Positions 16,842 through 24,094 of a stretch of DNA of 41,675 nt are shown piece by piece. Within the stretch, counting starts at the first letter, position 1. Each line of letters begins with the position of its first letter. Below the pieces are notes generated by a model. The model had not been told where the DNA came from. It was given only the letters and a program-made list of their open reading frames with translations, and ran no database searches. The stretch lies in assembly GCF_018613415.1 (NCBI RefSeq), contig NZ_JAGGQG010000012.1, forward strand, positions 220,950 to 262,624, given 5' to 3'. The position numbers and the translations under genes were made by a program. The stretch comes from Bacillus sp. ISL-18. Its GTDB lineage: Bacteria; Bacillota; Bacilli; Bacillales; Cytobacillaceae.

Positions 16842-17476
16842 TTATTTTACGAAATGGGTTCCCAAAAAGCAAAAGGGTATCCATTTTATTTTTTACAAAA
16901 AAGTCTACACCTTCATTTTTTATTAAAAAAATGCAAAATTTCGCAAGAAAAAAATACAATTTAGTACAAAATTGTAGTTAATGTATTTTTTTTGTAGTAG
17001 GCATTAGCCCAGTAATATCAAGGGATTGGAGTGGAAAAATACAAAAATACATTTTTTAAAAAAAATAATATTTTATACAAATATTAAATTGAAAAATTTA
17101 ATATTACTTAATTTTGGTACCCATTCTATTTTATATTTTTTTAAGGTACATGAAGAATTAAAAAAATATAAATTAATTAACAAAATGTATTTTTGTATTT
17201 TGTAATCCAGAGCCCTTTGCGGCTGTAGGGCTGAATCCAACTACAACAAAACTACAATCCAATGCAAAAACTACAATTTTGTTGGTAAGAATGAGAATTT
17301 GTTTGTTGAATAGGTGAAAGGAAACGTGAAGGGTGGAAAAACAACACCCTTAAACCGTCGATTACATCTATAAATCTTTGCAAGGGGTCTTTTTAATTGT
17401 ATATAAAAGTAAATAGTATGCATAAATATGACAAAAATTATGCAAAATATAATAAATTAAAACAACAAGAAGTGCG
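16842..17476 (+). other. Candidate replication origin (iterons flanking an AT-rich tract)
   Basis: A 635-bp gene-free stretch. TTGTAGT occurs at 16972 and 16992; its complement ACTACAA occurs at 17240, 17251 and 17270. The outermost pair extends to a 13-bp perfect inverted repeat, ACAAAATTGTAGT (16966-16978) and ACTACAATTTTGT (17270-17282), bracketing about 290 bp of very AT-rich DNA. A hairpin AGCCCT / AGGGCT lies at 17210-17232. Position beside rep, iterons and an AT-rich core are typical of PICI origins. Confidence 0.65.
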
Positions 17477-17659
17477 GTGAAAATATTGAAAAAAGATGCC
17501 GAGATTCAAGCGCTGATTGATGAAGGACGGAAAGCATATTATCGCCAATATCGGCAGAAACCAGAAAACAAGGCAAAAGCTCGACAATACCAGGATAACT
17601 TTTTTCTTAAAGTGGGTTTAGAACAATTGAATATCAAAGGAGATAAAGCAAATCCATGA
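17477..17659 (+). CDS. Small hypothetical protein with YYRQYR-type basic motif
   Basis: A 60-residue, highly charged, probably alpha-helical protein (AYYRQYRQKPENKAKARQYQ). Such short Y-R-x-Y-R repeats are frequent in small phage and satellite proteins. The start is uncertain: GTG 17477, or TTG 17486, which sits better behind GGTGA. Its stop overlaps the next start (ATGA). Confidence 0.5.
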   Translation: MKILKKDAEIQALIDEGRKAYYRQYRQKPENKAKARQYQDNFFLKVGLEQLNIKGDKANP

Positions 17660-17772
17660 GCGAATATGTTTACAAGATTGTTGGCGTTCCATCTAAGAAA
17701 ATCACAGCATTGAGAACAAAATATAATTTTAAAGAAATGAAAAGGGCTAGGTGGAACCGTGAAAATAAATAA
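17656..17772 (+). CDS. Very small basic protein (38 aa)
   Basis: ATG 17656 overlaps the preceding stop (ATGA) and follows AAAGGAGATAAAG at a workable distance. The product, starting MSEYVYKIVGVPSKK and ending in a basic tail, has no recognised family. Its end overlaps the GTG of the following gene. Tight coupling is the main support. Confidence 0.45.
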   Translation: MSEYVYKIVGVPSKKITALRTKYNFKEMKRARWNRENK

Positions 17773-18368
17773 TTTAAATGTGATAGAAAGAGTTCAAGGG
17801 TTTGTGAGACCTCCAGAAGAGAACCTGATCGGATTTTTATCTAAGTAATCAAGATGTCCAAGCGTTAAATGGCTTAGTCAGTCGTTGGAACTTATACGGG
17901 AAAGCAGATCCTTATGCTGAAACCATACGGAAGGCAATCGATGAAAGGCATAGCCTAAAAGAAGTGACGCTGTCAAAGACAGGACGACATAATAATCAAG
18001 GCACGGTCTGGTTTGAAAAGAGTGTACGGAAAGCCTTGATAAAAGAAGCCAGTAAAGAGGGAATCGATCCGGCTGATTATATTCGTGGAATCATTTATAG
18101 TCTTAATCAAAGGTTAGTCCAAGAAGAGATGGAAGAACGTGAACGCATAAATCAACTCAGGCATGATAACAGGAAGATACCAGTACAACTAATACTGGAT
18201 AAAGAATTACGGGAGAAGTTAATTAAGCGTTTTGATAAAGAGCTTAAGAACGAAGAGCTGCGAGAAAAGGTGAAAAGAAGACCTGCACGTATGAACGGGA
18301 CTACGTTAGAAGATAGAATGCTCCAAGAAGTACTAAACAATCATTTGCTGGAGCATTTGAACAAATGA
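17759..18368 (+). pseudogene. Phage-type hypothetical gene broken by a +1 frameshift
   Basis: The frame from GTG 17759 reads through VQGFVRPPEENLIGF and stops at 17846-17848. One base out, the reading continues without a gap as DFYLSNQDVQALNGLVSRWN and runs to 18368. The switch falls at a run of five T (17834-17838); with four T the gene would be one 202-residue frame. The C-terminal 134 residues are very charged (VQEEMEERERINQLRHD; EKLIKRFDKELKNEEL). A sequencing error in the run is equally possible. No family is recognised. Confidence 0.6.
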
Positions 18369-18487
18369 TTTGTTAAAGATAATCCCCCCCCAATTTTTTA
18401 ATATCATAATGCCTAATGGGAAGACCGGCGACAAGGGAGGCTTTTCTAAATACGTAGCAGTTTTCAAAAAAAGTTGGAGGTGACATT

Positions 18488-18838
18488 TTGCTCAAGATTG
18501 AAAACCAGACCAAAGCAAATATGCAGCGGCTGGGAATCTACAGACCAGAATTTGACCAAACCATTCAAATTTATTCGGGCTTAATCGAGCAATATAATGA
18601 CCTCTTAAGAGAACTGAAAAAGTCGAAATTTAAAGTGATTGAACCCACAACAAGGAACAATGACAGCATGAAAAAAAGTCCTCTCATTGGTGTCTTAGAA
18701 ACCCTACGAAAAGACATTTTGACTTATTCAAACTGCTTGGGGTTAACTCCTGTTGGGTTAAAAAAGATCACTGATAACATGAAGAATGAACAAAAGAAAT
18801 TAAGCAAATTGGAAGAGGCACTAATTAAACTTAGTTGA
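18488..18838 (+). CDS. terS: P27-family phage terminase small subunit
   Basis: A 116-residue protein. The layout TKANMQRLGIYRPEFDQTI, a tyrosine-containing helix, KKSPLIGVLETLRKDIL and LGLTPVGLKKI matches the Terminase_4/P27 group, which recognises the packaging site and docks to the large subunit. The start is TTG 18488 behind GGAGGTGACAT. No large terminase, portal or capsid gene is present in the element, so this subunit could only act with a helper phage's machinery. In PICIs, a satellite TerS redirects packaging; that role is inferred here. Confidence 0.75.
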   Translation: MLKIENQTKANMQRLGIYRPEFDQTIQIYSGLIEQYNDLLRELKKSKFKVIEPTTRNNDSMKKSPLIGVLETLRKDILTYSNCLGLTPVGLKKITDNMKNEQKKLSKLEEALIKLS

Positions 18839-18852
18839 AGGAGGTGTACAAA

Positions 18853-18963
18853 GTGGTGTCTTATTAAGTCCATCGTTCAGCCGAATATCAGGACAATCGG
18901 GAATCACGGTTAAAGGGCTTTGAAAAAAGAAAGGCATCCTGCAAAAGCGGCTGCAAAGATTAA
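18853..18963 (+). pseudogene. Short remnant frame after terS with an in-frame stop
   Basis: A strong GAAGGAGGTG site precedes GTG GTG TCT TAT TAA. After that stop the same frame stays open as VHRSAEYQDNRESRLKGFEKRK to 18963. A point mutation making TAA would explain it. It is too short to assign; it could be a truncated packaging-region gene. Confidence 0.3.
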
Positions 18964-19015
18964 AAGCCCAGACTAAAACCTGGCGTTTTATTTTCAAGTG
19001 CTTTTTGTAATTTTT
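18941..19015 (+). repeat. Direct repeat copy A, left of the homing-endonuclease-like gene
   Basis: About 75 bp, roughly two-thirds identical to copy B at 20471-20545. The two share CGGCTGCAAA and an exact 22-bp block: 18992-19013 equals 20523-20544, beginning TTTCAAGTGC and ending TTGTAATTT. The copies bracket the gene at 19198-20376. Confidence 0.75.
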
Positions 19016-19042
19016 AGTTGTAACTAATCCTCCAATCTTTTG

Positions 19043-19073
19043 GCAGCTACTATAAAATGTGGCTGCTCTTTTT
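19043..19073 (+). terminator. Intrinsic terminator after the terS region
   Basis: The stem GGCAGCTAC / GTGGCTGC (one G-T pair) with a TATAAAAT loop is followed by TCTTTTTATT. It would end the rightward satellite transcript before the homing-endonuclease-like gene. Confidence 0.7.
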
Positions 19074-19197
19074 ATTGAATTAACGGTCAGGTTAGTTCAA
19101 TGAAAATGGTATATTGAGGAAAATGAAAGAGGTTCAAATATGATAGTAAATTTTGTTTTATAATTGATCTATACATTACTATCAAGGAAATGATCAA

Positions 19198-20376
19198 ATG
19201 GCAAAATTGGCTGATATTGTAGGAAAAAGATTTGGTAAAGTGATTGTACTCGAAAGAGATCCCGAAAATGGCAAAAGTAGAGGATCAAGATGGTTTTGCA
19301 AATGTGATTGTGGAGATATCAAGAGTATTTCATATACCACTTTGAAAAAATATGCAGAAACAATTTCATGTGGTTGTGGAAAAAGAGTTGATTTAAAAGG
19401 AAAAAGATTTGGAAGATTGGTTGTAATGGATAGAGATGTGCCTTTTAGAACTGCCAGCAAGTTAAACACAAAATGGATTTGTAAGTGTGATTGCGGAGAA
19501 ATAAAAAGCATTTTTCATTCAAATCTAATGAGTGGTGAAACTGTATCTTGCGGGTGTAAAAATGGAAAACATGAAAATCTTATTGGAGAAAGATTTGAAA
19601 GATTAGTTGTAATTGCAATTGGTGAACCTGCAATAATGCCTAATGGAAAAAAGCAATTACAATGGTTATGTGTTTGTGATTGTGGACAATTTACACTTCA
19701 GACTACTGGAAATTTAAAAGGTAAAAGAGCTAAGTCGTGTGGATGTTATAAAAAAGAAAATCCACCTAAAAAAACACATGGTCAAGCAGGGAAGAGACTA
19801 TATAAAATTTGGCAAGGTATGATTCAAAGATGTACGAATAAAAACCATACCCAATGGCATGACTACGGTGGCAGAGGTATAAGAATTTGCACAGAGTGGC
19901 TTACGTTTGAACCGTTTTATAGATGGTCTATGGAAAACGGATATGAAGACCACTTGACGATAGATAGAATTGAAAATAATAAAGGCTATAATCCTTTAAA
20001 TTGTAGATGGGCGGACATGTTTGTACAGGCTAAAAACAAAAGAAGTAATACTTATTTTTACTATAAAGGTGAGCAGTTAATTTTAGCTGATATATCTAGA
20101 AAATACGGAGTGCCAATGAGTGCCTTAAGTACAAGAATCTATCAATTTAAATGGAGTATTGAAAAGGCGGTTGAAACGCCCGTCAAAGACAAAAAGAAAT
20201 TTAATCACGATAAAAGAAAGAAAGTTTTAGCAACAAATTTGGAAACAGGTGAAAAAATTATTTTTGAATCAATAAAAGAAGCTGGAGAAATAACAGGAGC
20301 AGGTCATGTTTCTGCTGTTATTTTAGGAAAAAGAAAATCTTCAAAGGGTTTTTTCTTTGAAGAATACAGTGAATAA
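19198..20376 (+). CDS. Multi-zinc-ribbon HNH/AP2-type homing endonuclease-like protein with NUMOD module
   Basis: A 392-residue protein with a modular build. Three tandem modules (about residues 1-65, 66-122, 123-185) each contain G-x-RF, a C-x-CDCG knuckle and a closing SCGC. Next comes a phage HNH/AP2-type core: WQGMIQRCTNKN, HDYGGRGIRIC, DRIENNKGYNPLNCRWA. The C terminus has a short KYGVP-type HTH and a NUMOD1/IENR1-like repeat (ETGEKIIFESIKEAG). This is typical of free-standing homing endonucleases of phages. It follows terS, where cos phages keep HNH packaging nucleases, so that is the alternative. RBS AAGGAAATGATCAA. Confidence 0.8.
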   Translation: MAKLADIVGKRFGKVIVLERDPENGKSRGSRWFCKCDCGDIKSISYTTLKKYAETISCGCGKRVDLKGKRFGRLVVMDRDVPFRTASKLNTKWICKCDCGEIKSIFHSNLMSGETVSCGCKNGKHENLIGERFERLVVIAIGEPAIMPNGKKQLQWLCVCDCGQFTLQTTGNLKGKRAKSCGCYKKENPPKKTHGQAGKRLYKIWQGMIQRCTNKNHTQWHDYGGRGIRICTEWLTFEPFYRWSMENGYEDHLTIDRIENNKGYNPLNCRWADMFVQAKNKRSNTYFYYKGEQLILADISRKYGVPMSALSTRIYQFKWSIEKAVETPVKDKKKFNHDKRKKVLATNLETGEKIIFESIKEAGEITGAGHVSAVILGKRKSSKGFFFEEYSE

Positions 20377-20846
20377 GTGAGTCAATTGAAAATTATAAAA
20401 TTAGCTTACTTGCGAATAATCCCTTTTCTTAATTAACTATAGGGCGCTTTAATTAAACAAAAGGGGTTCTGCTTAAACGGCTGCAAAAGTTAAAAGTCCA
20501 CGCTTAAAAACTGTCGTTCTAATTTCAAGTGCTTTTTGTAATTTAATTTATATAAAAAACAACTTTTTACTTCACCCACTAAAGGGTGCTTTTGAGTAAC
20601 AGCAGTATGTATCTAATATTAAAAAATGATATTAAGCTGTCTCGATGGTGAAAAAAGAAGGATCATCTTTTTAACGGGTTCCATTACCTATCGCAAAAAC
20701 GGTAAATTGCAGTCTGAAATGTATATAAAAATGTATGATAAAATCCACTTCTTTTGCAGTATGTTTTGTATACAAAAAAGCCAAGTTTAACCCTTATATA
20801 TATGTAATGATAAAGGCAACCAATCTTTAAAAGAATTGGTCGCCTT
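20377..20846. other. Intergenic region after the homing-endonuclease-like gene
   Basis: Holds repeat copy B and the terminator at 20812. A 54-codon frame (20626-20790) has no ribosome site and is not called. I see nothing else convincing. Confidence 0.4.
20471..20545 (+). repeat. Direct repeat copy B, right of the homing-endonuclease-like gene
   Basis: Diverged partner of 18941-19015, in the same orientation, with one 1-bp length difference and a shared exact 22-bp block. The pair suggests that the intervening 1.4 kb arrived by insertion or duplication, or that the repeat is a functional site such as a packaging site. Confidence 0.75.
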
Positions 20847-20850
20847 TTAT
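20812..20850. terminator. Bidirectional-type terminator at the end of the pentapeptide gene
   Basis: The stem AAAGGCAACCAAT / ATTGGTCGCCTTT has one mismatch and is flanked by A and T runs. It overlaps the stop of the leftward pentapeptide gene and could serve both strands. Confidence 0.65.
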
Positions 20851-21284
20851 ATGCAGATAACAGTTACATTATCAAGTTTTGCACCATATTTTTGGAGAAT
20901 AGCATAAGTCAATTTATCCATTGATGCACCATCGAAAATCACATGCTTGGCTTGCTTTTTAAATGAAACATTTATGAGTGTTGCGTTCCTAAATGATGTT
21001 TCTTTCAATGCTGCGTTATTAAAAATAGTACCATTTAATTTCAGTGCATCAAAAGATACGCCAGAAAGACTTGCATAACGAAAATCGGTTCGGTCAAGGA
21101 TACTTTCTTTAAAATCCGCATCTTTTAGGTCCGAGACAAGGAATTTGACTTGGCTAAGGTCGGCTCCTTTAAAATTTGCATCCTTCAGAGTAGAGAAAAG
21201 GAGTTTTGCTCGGCGAAGGTTGGCATCCTCGAAATTTGCATGTTTCAAATCACTGCATATAAAGGTGTTCAATAATCGGGCCAT
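20847..21284 (-). CDS. Pentapeptide-repeat protein
   Basis: A 145-residue protein built almost wholly of A(D/N)Lxx-type five-residue repeats: HANFEDANLRRAKL, KDANFKGADLSQV, KDADFKESILDRTDF, and on to about residue 120. It should form a right-handed quadrilateral beta helix. The last 25 residues are non-repetitive. No ribosome site is visible before ATG 21284 and a stop lies just upstream, so the gene may be N-terminally truncated or poorly expressed. Some such proteins mimic DNA and protect gyrase; nothing here shows the target. Confidence 0.7.
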   Translation of the reverse strand: MARLLNTFICSDLKHANFEDANLRRAKLLFSTLKDANFKGADLSQVKFLVSDLKDADFKESILDRTDFRYASLSGVSFDALKLNGTIFNNAALKETSFRNATLINVSFKKQAKHVIFDGASMDKLTYAILQKYGAKLDNVTVICI

Positions 21285-21396
21285 TATCTTGAATAAAGTG
21301 ACTGCTCAAATCATGGGAAAATAATTTTTTTCGAGGTATAGGGCAGATAGTGAAACAAGAAAAAGGAATAATGAAAAGAAAGTAAGTATCAAATAG

Positions 21397-21424
21397 AGCT
21401 CCCATCTAGATGAAGGTGGGAGCT
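21397..21424. other. Hairpin at the left edge of the R-M cargo
   Basis: The perfect 8-bp arms AGCTCCCA / TGGGAGCT have a 12-nt loop; the T tract is poor. It sits where base composition changes between the satellite genes and the R-M block. Confidence 0.4.
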
Positions 21425-21454
21425 ATTCGACGCTTACATAATACTTAAACTGGT

Positions 21455-21727
21455 ATGTGCAAAGCGGTGTTCAACCATGGTCATGCGAAGATTATTTACT
21501 TGATGAAGGGATGGAACCGATTCAAGGCGTCGAAAGATTTTCTCGAGTGGTTCGGTGAGCTTGCTGGAGACCAAATAATCGTAAAGCTGTGTCAGTCGGA
21601 AGCATTTGTTCAGGCTGGTGTCGAGGGCAAGTCTGTCGTTGAATTTGCCACAAAGGGAAAAGCTGCGGAAGCAACGCTTGAGATGGTGAATACAGTGCGC
21701 AAAGCGCTGGACGTGCCTAACGAATAA
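21455..21727 (+). pseudogene. C-terminal fragment of a ParA-like partition ATPase
   Basis: A 90-codon frame whose last 45 residues (CQSEAFVQAGVEGKSVVEF, then ATKGKAAEATLEMVNTVRKAL) resemble the ParA C terminus, with the Q-S-x-A-F-x-x-A and K-x-K-A-A motifs. The Walker A and B regions are absent and no ribosome site precedes ATG 21455. It reads as the tail of a partition gene left by recombination. ParA assignment rests on the C-terminal motif only. Confidence 0.55.
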
Positions 21728-21778
21728 ATGTATATTTAATTAAATGTATAATTACATAAAATGTAGGAGGTAATTTGC

Positions 21779-21988
21779 ATAGCGAAGCGAGAAGCGGAGC
21801 AGAAACAGATTGAGCAGACAGTTGTTCAGTCTATTGCTGCTGTAAATGAACCGAGAACGACACTATCGCTTTCGCTGACAGTGTCTGATAAGAAAGCCTT
21901 GAAAATGATGGCTGCTGAGAAAGGTACGACTATTGCTGCCATTATTCACGGGTGGATTGAAGAACATAATGAAAAAGAGGTCGTATAA
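21779..21988 (+). CDS. Small ribbon-helix-helix-like protein with ATA in place of the start codon
   Basis: Behind a perfect TAGGAGG (8-nt spacing), the frame opens with ATA GCG AAG CGA and encodes 69 residues (AKREAEQKQIEQTVVQSI, then RTTLSLSLTVSDKKALKMMAAEKG). The latter part resembles a ribbon-helix-helix DNA binder such as a plasmid partition partner. Its stop abuts the mod ATG exactly. An ATG-to-ATA change would lower or abolish translation; rare ATA starts exist, so it is not called a pseudogene outright. Confidence 0.5.
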   Translation: MAKREAEQKQIEQTVVQSIAAVNEPRTTLSLSLTVSDKKALKMMAAEKGTTIAAIIHGWIEEHNEKEVV

Positions 21989-24094
21989 ATGGCGAATATC
22001 AATGAGACCATTTCTGAAGTTGCAAAACTGAATCCTGAGCTTGCACGACAGATTCAGAAGTACGTTAAGAATCATTCTTATGGGCTTGTGTTTGAGCATA
22101 ATCTCCCTGAGGCTCTCCGTCTTTATAAAAAGATGCCTGCCGTAGGGGATACTGTCAATATTCTTCCTGAGCGAGGTGCGAAGGAAACAGATGAGAATTC
22201 AATTCCGTGGGTAGTAAAGGAGATTAAAGATGGTTCAGCGAGACTAGAGCACGATGGTGAGACAAAATCTGTTGCTGTCGAAGACGTGGTAGTTCTTGTG
22301 AGCTATCGTGACGTCATTTATCCAGGACTCAAGGAAATTGACCGTGTAGAGCGTGGAAATCCTGATGACCCATATCATATGATCATCAATTCAGAGAATT
22401 ATCATGCACTTGAGGCTTTGTCGTATGCTTATCCTGGTAAGGTCGATTGTATTTACATCGACCCTCCGTATAACACAGGCGCAAAAGACTGGAAATATAA
22501 TAATAATTATGTTGACAGCTCCGACCAATATAGGCATTCAAAGTGGCTTGCATTTATGGAACGTCGTTTGAAACTTGCTAAACAGCTACTGAATCCTGAA
22601 GACAGCGTTCTCATTGTAACGATTGATGAGAAAGAATATGCACGTCTCGGCCTACTTTTGGAGCAAACATTTCCTGAAGCACAGATGCAAATGGTGAGCG
22701 TTACAATTAATCCTTCTGGTGCTAAACGCGATAATTTATTTTCTCGTGCTGACGAATATATTTATGTTCTATTGTTTGGTAAAGCACATGTAACTCATCC
22801 TATGGGTGATGGTAATGAAAAAGAAATCAGATGGTTTTATTTAAGAAGAACGGATTATGCGTCAAGACGAGGCACTGTTAAGGGTGGAACCGCTCAATTT
22901 TATCCGATTTATGTTGATGATACATCTATGCGCATTGTAGCTATTGGCGATTATCTTACGCCTGAACAAAAAATTGAGGATGCTCCTGTAATTGAAGGTG
23001 CAACGGCAGTATTTCCTATTAGAGAAGATGGCGTGGAAATGAACTGGGGAGTCACAAAGGAAACTCTTCAGGATTTGGTTGATAAGGGATTTGTTCAGGT
23101 GTCAAAGGGCTATCCTTTACAACCATATATTTTTAAGTATGTAAGTACAAAATATGCTAAGAAATTTAAGGAAGGCCGTTGGGAAATTCGAGGAGAGCGT
23201 GAAGATGGAAGTAAGATCATCGTAGAAACTGGCGGAAAAATTACTCGTGCTACTACAGTATGGCAAAACAAAGTTTATGACGCTGGTGCGTATGGGACGT
23301 CATTGTTGAAATCAATTATCGGAGACGGGAAATTTAGTTTTCCAAAATCTCTTTATGCCGTGGTTGATACATTAAAGTATTTTGTTGCACAAAAACCTGA
23401 TGCGTTAATTCTTGATTTTTTCGCGGGTTCAGGGACAACGCTTCATGCAGTGAATATTTTGAATGCCCTCGATGGCGGTCATAGGCGTTGTATTTGTGTG
23501 ACTAATAATGAAGTATCCGCGGAAGAAGAAAAAGAGTTTATTGAACAAGGACTTCGCCATGGCGATAATATATGGGAAGAGCATGGCATTGCGCATTACG
23601 TCACATGGCCTCGTACGAAATGTTCGATTGAAGGGTGTGATGTGGAAGGAAATCTGCTGGATGGAGATTATGGTGTGCCAGCAAAAGACATTGATTTGGG
23701 ATACGAATTGCCTAAAGCAGATGGATTTAATGCAAATGCTATTTTCTGTGAGCTTACATACGAGTCAGCATGGCCGATTCGTCTTGACCGAGCTTTTGAC
23801 GCGATTGCGCCGATTCTTTGGATGCAGGCAGGCTGCAGAGGACCGATTATCAAACGCATCGGAAAGAGCTATTTGACGACTGATTACTATGGCGTCCTGT
23901 TTGATTACAATCAGGCAAGTAAGTTCTGCGATAAGGTTAAGAATACTCCGTCTATCAAGACAGTATTCGTTGTGACTGACGACCAGAGAAGATATTCGAA
24001 TATGTGCAAACGTCTTCCAGGTGTCGACGTCCATAGACTGTATGAGACTTATTTGAGGACGTTTGAAATTTGTGGCGAAGGAGGACTTGATTGA
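21989..24094 (+). CDS. Type III-like DNA methyltransferase (Mod)
   Basis: A 701-residue beta-class amino-methyltransferase. The catalytic DPPY motif is at 158-161 (IDPPYNTG) and the SAM-binding DFFAGSGTT at 476-484, in the order catalytic motif first. The intervening 310 residues would hold the target-recognition region. The last 200 residues form an extra domain ending at RTFEICGEGGLD, perhaps for contact with Res. N6-adenine specificity is likely from DPPY; the recognised site cannot be read. The start abuts the preceding stop, and the stop overlaps the res start (TGATG). G+C looks higher than in the left half of the element. Confidence 0.9.
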   Translation: MANINETISEVAKLNPELARQIQKYVKNHSYGLVFEHNLPEALRLYKKMPAVGDTVNILPERGAKETDENSIPWVVKEIKDGSARLEHDGETKSVAVEDVVVLVSYRDVIYPGLKEIDRVERGNPDDPYHMIINSENYHALEALSYAYPGKVDCIYIDPPYNTGAKDWKYNNNYVDSSDQYRHSKWLAFMERRLKLAKQLLNPEDSVLIVTIDEKEYARLGLLLEQTFPEAQMQMVSVTINPSGAKRDNLFSRADEYIYVLLFGKAHVTHPMGDGNEKEIRWFYLRRTDYASRRGTVKGGTAQFYPIYVDDTSMRIVAIGDYLTPEQKIEDAPVIEGATAVFPIREDGVEMNWGVTKETLQDLVDKGFVQVSKGYPLQPYIFKYVSTKYAKKFKEGRWEIRGEREDGSKIIVETGGKITRATTVWQNKVYDAGAYGTSLLKSIIGDGKFSFPKSLYAVVDTLKYFVAQKPDALILDFFAGSGTTLHAVNILNALDGGHRRCICVTNNEVSAEEEKEFIEQGLRHGDNIWEEHGIAHYVTWPRTKCSIEGCDVEGNLLDGDYGVPAKDIDLGYELPKADGFNANAIFCELTYESAWPIRLDRAFDAIAPILWMQAGCRGPIIKRIGKSYLTTDYYGVLFDYNQASKFCDKVKNTPSIKTVFVVTDDQRRYSNMCKRLPGVDVHRLYETYLRTFEICGEGGLD

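Noticed and set aside
18416..18457. MGRPATREAFLNT frame before terS, reminiscent of phage HTH or terminase N termini
   Set aside because: Only 13 codons with no ribosome site; it is not in frame with terS in a way that restores a longer protein.
20626..20790. 54-codon frame (MILSCLDGEKRR...) between the homing-endonuclease-like and pentapeptide genes
   Set aside because: No ribosome site; the C-terminal part is compositionally odd and no family is recognised.
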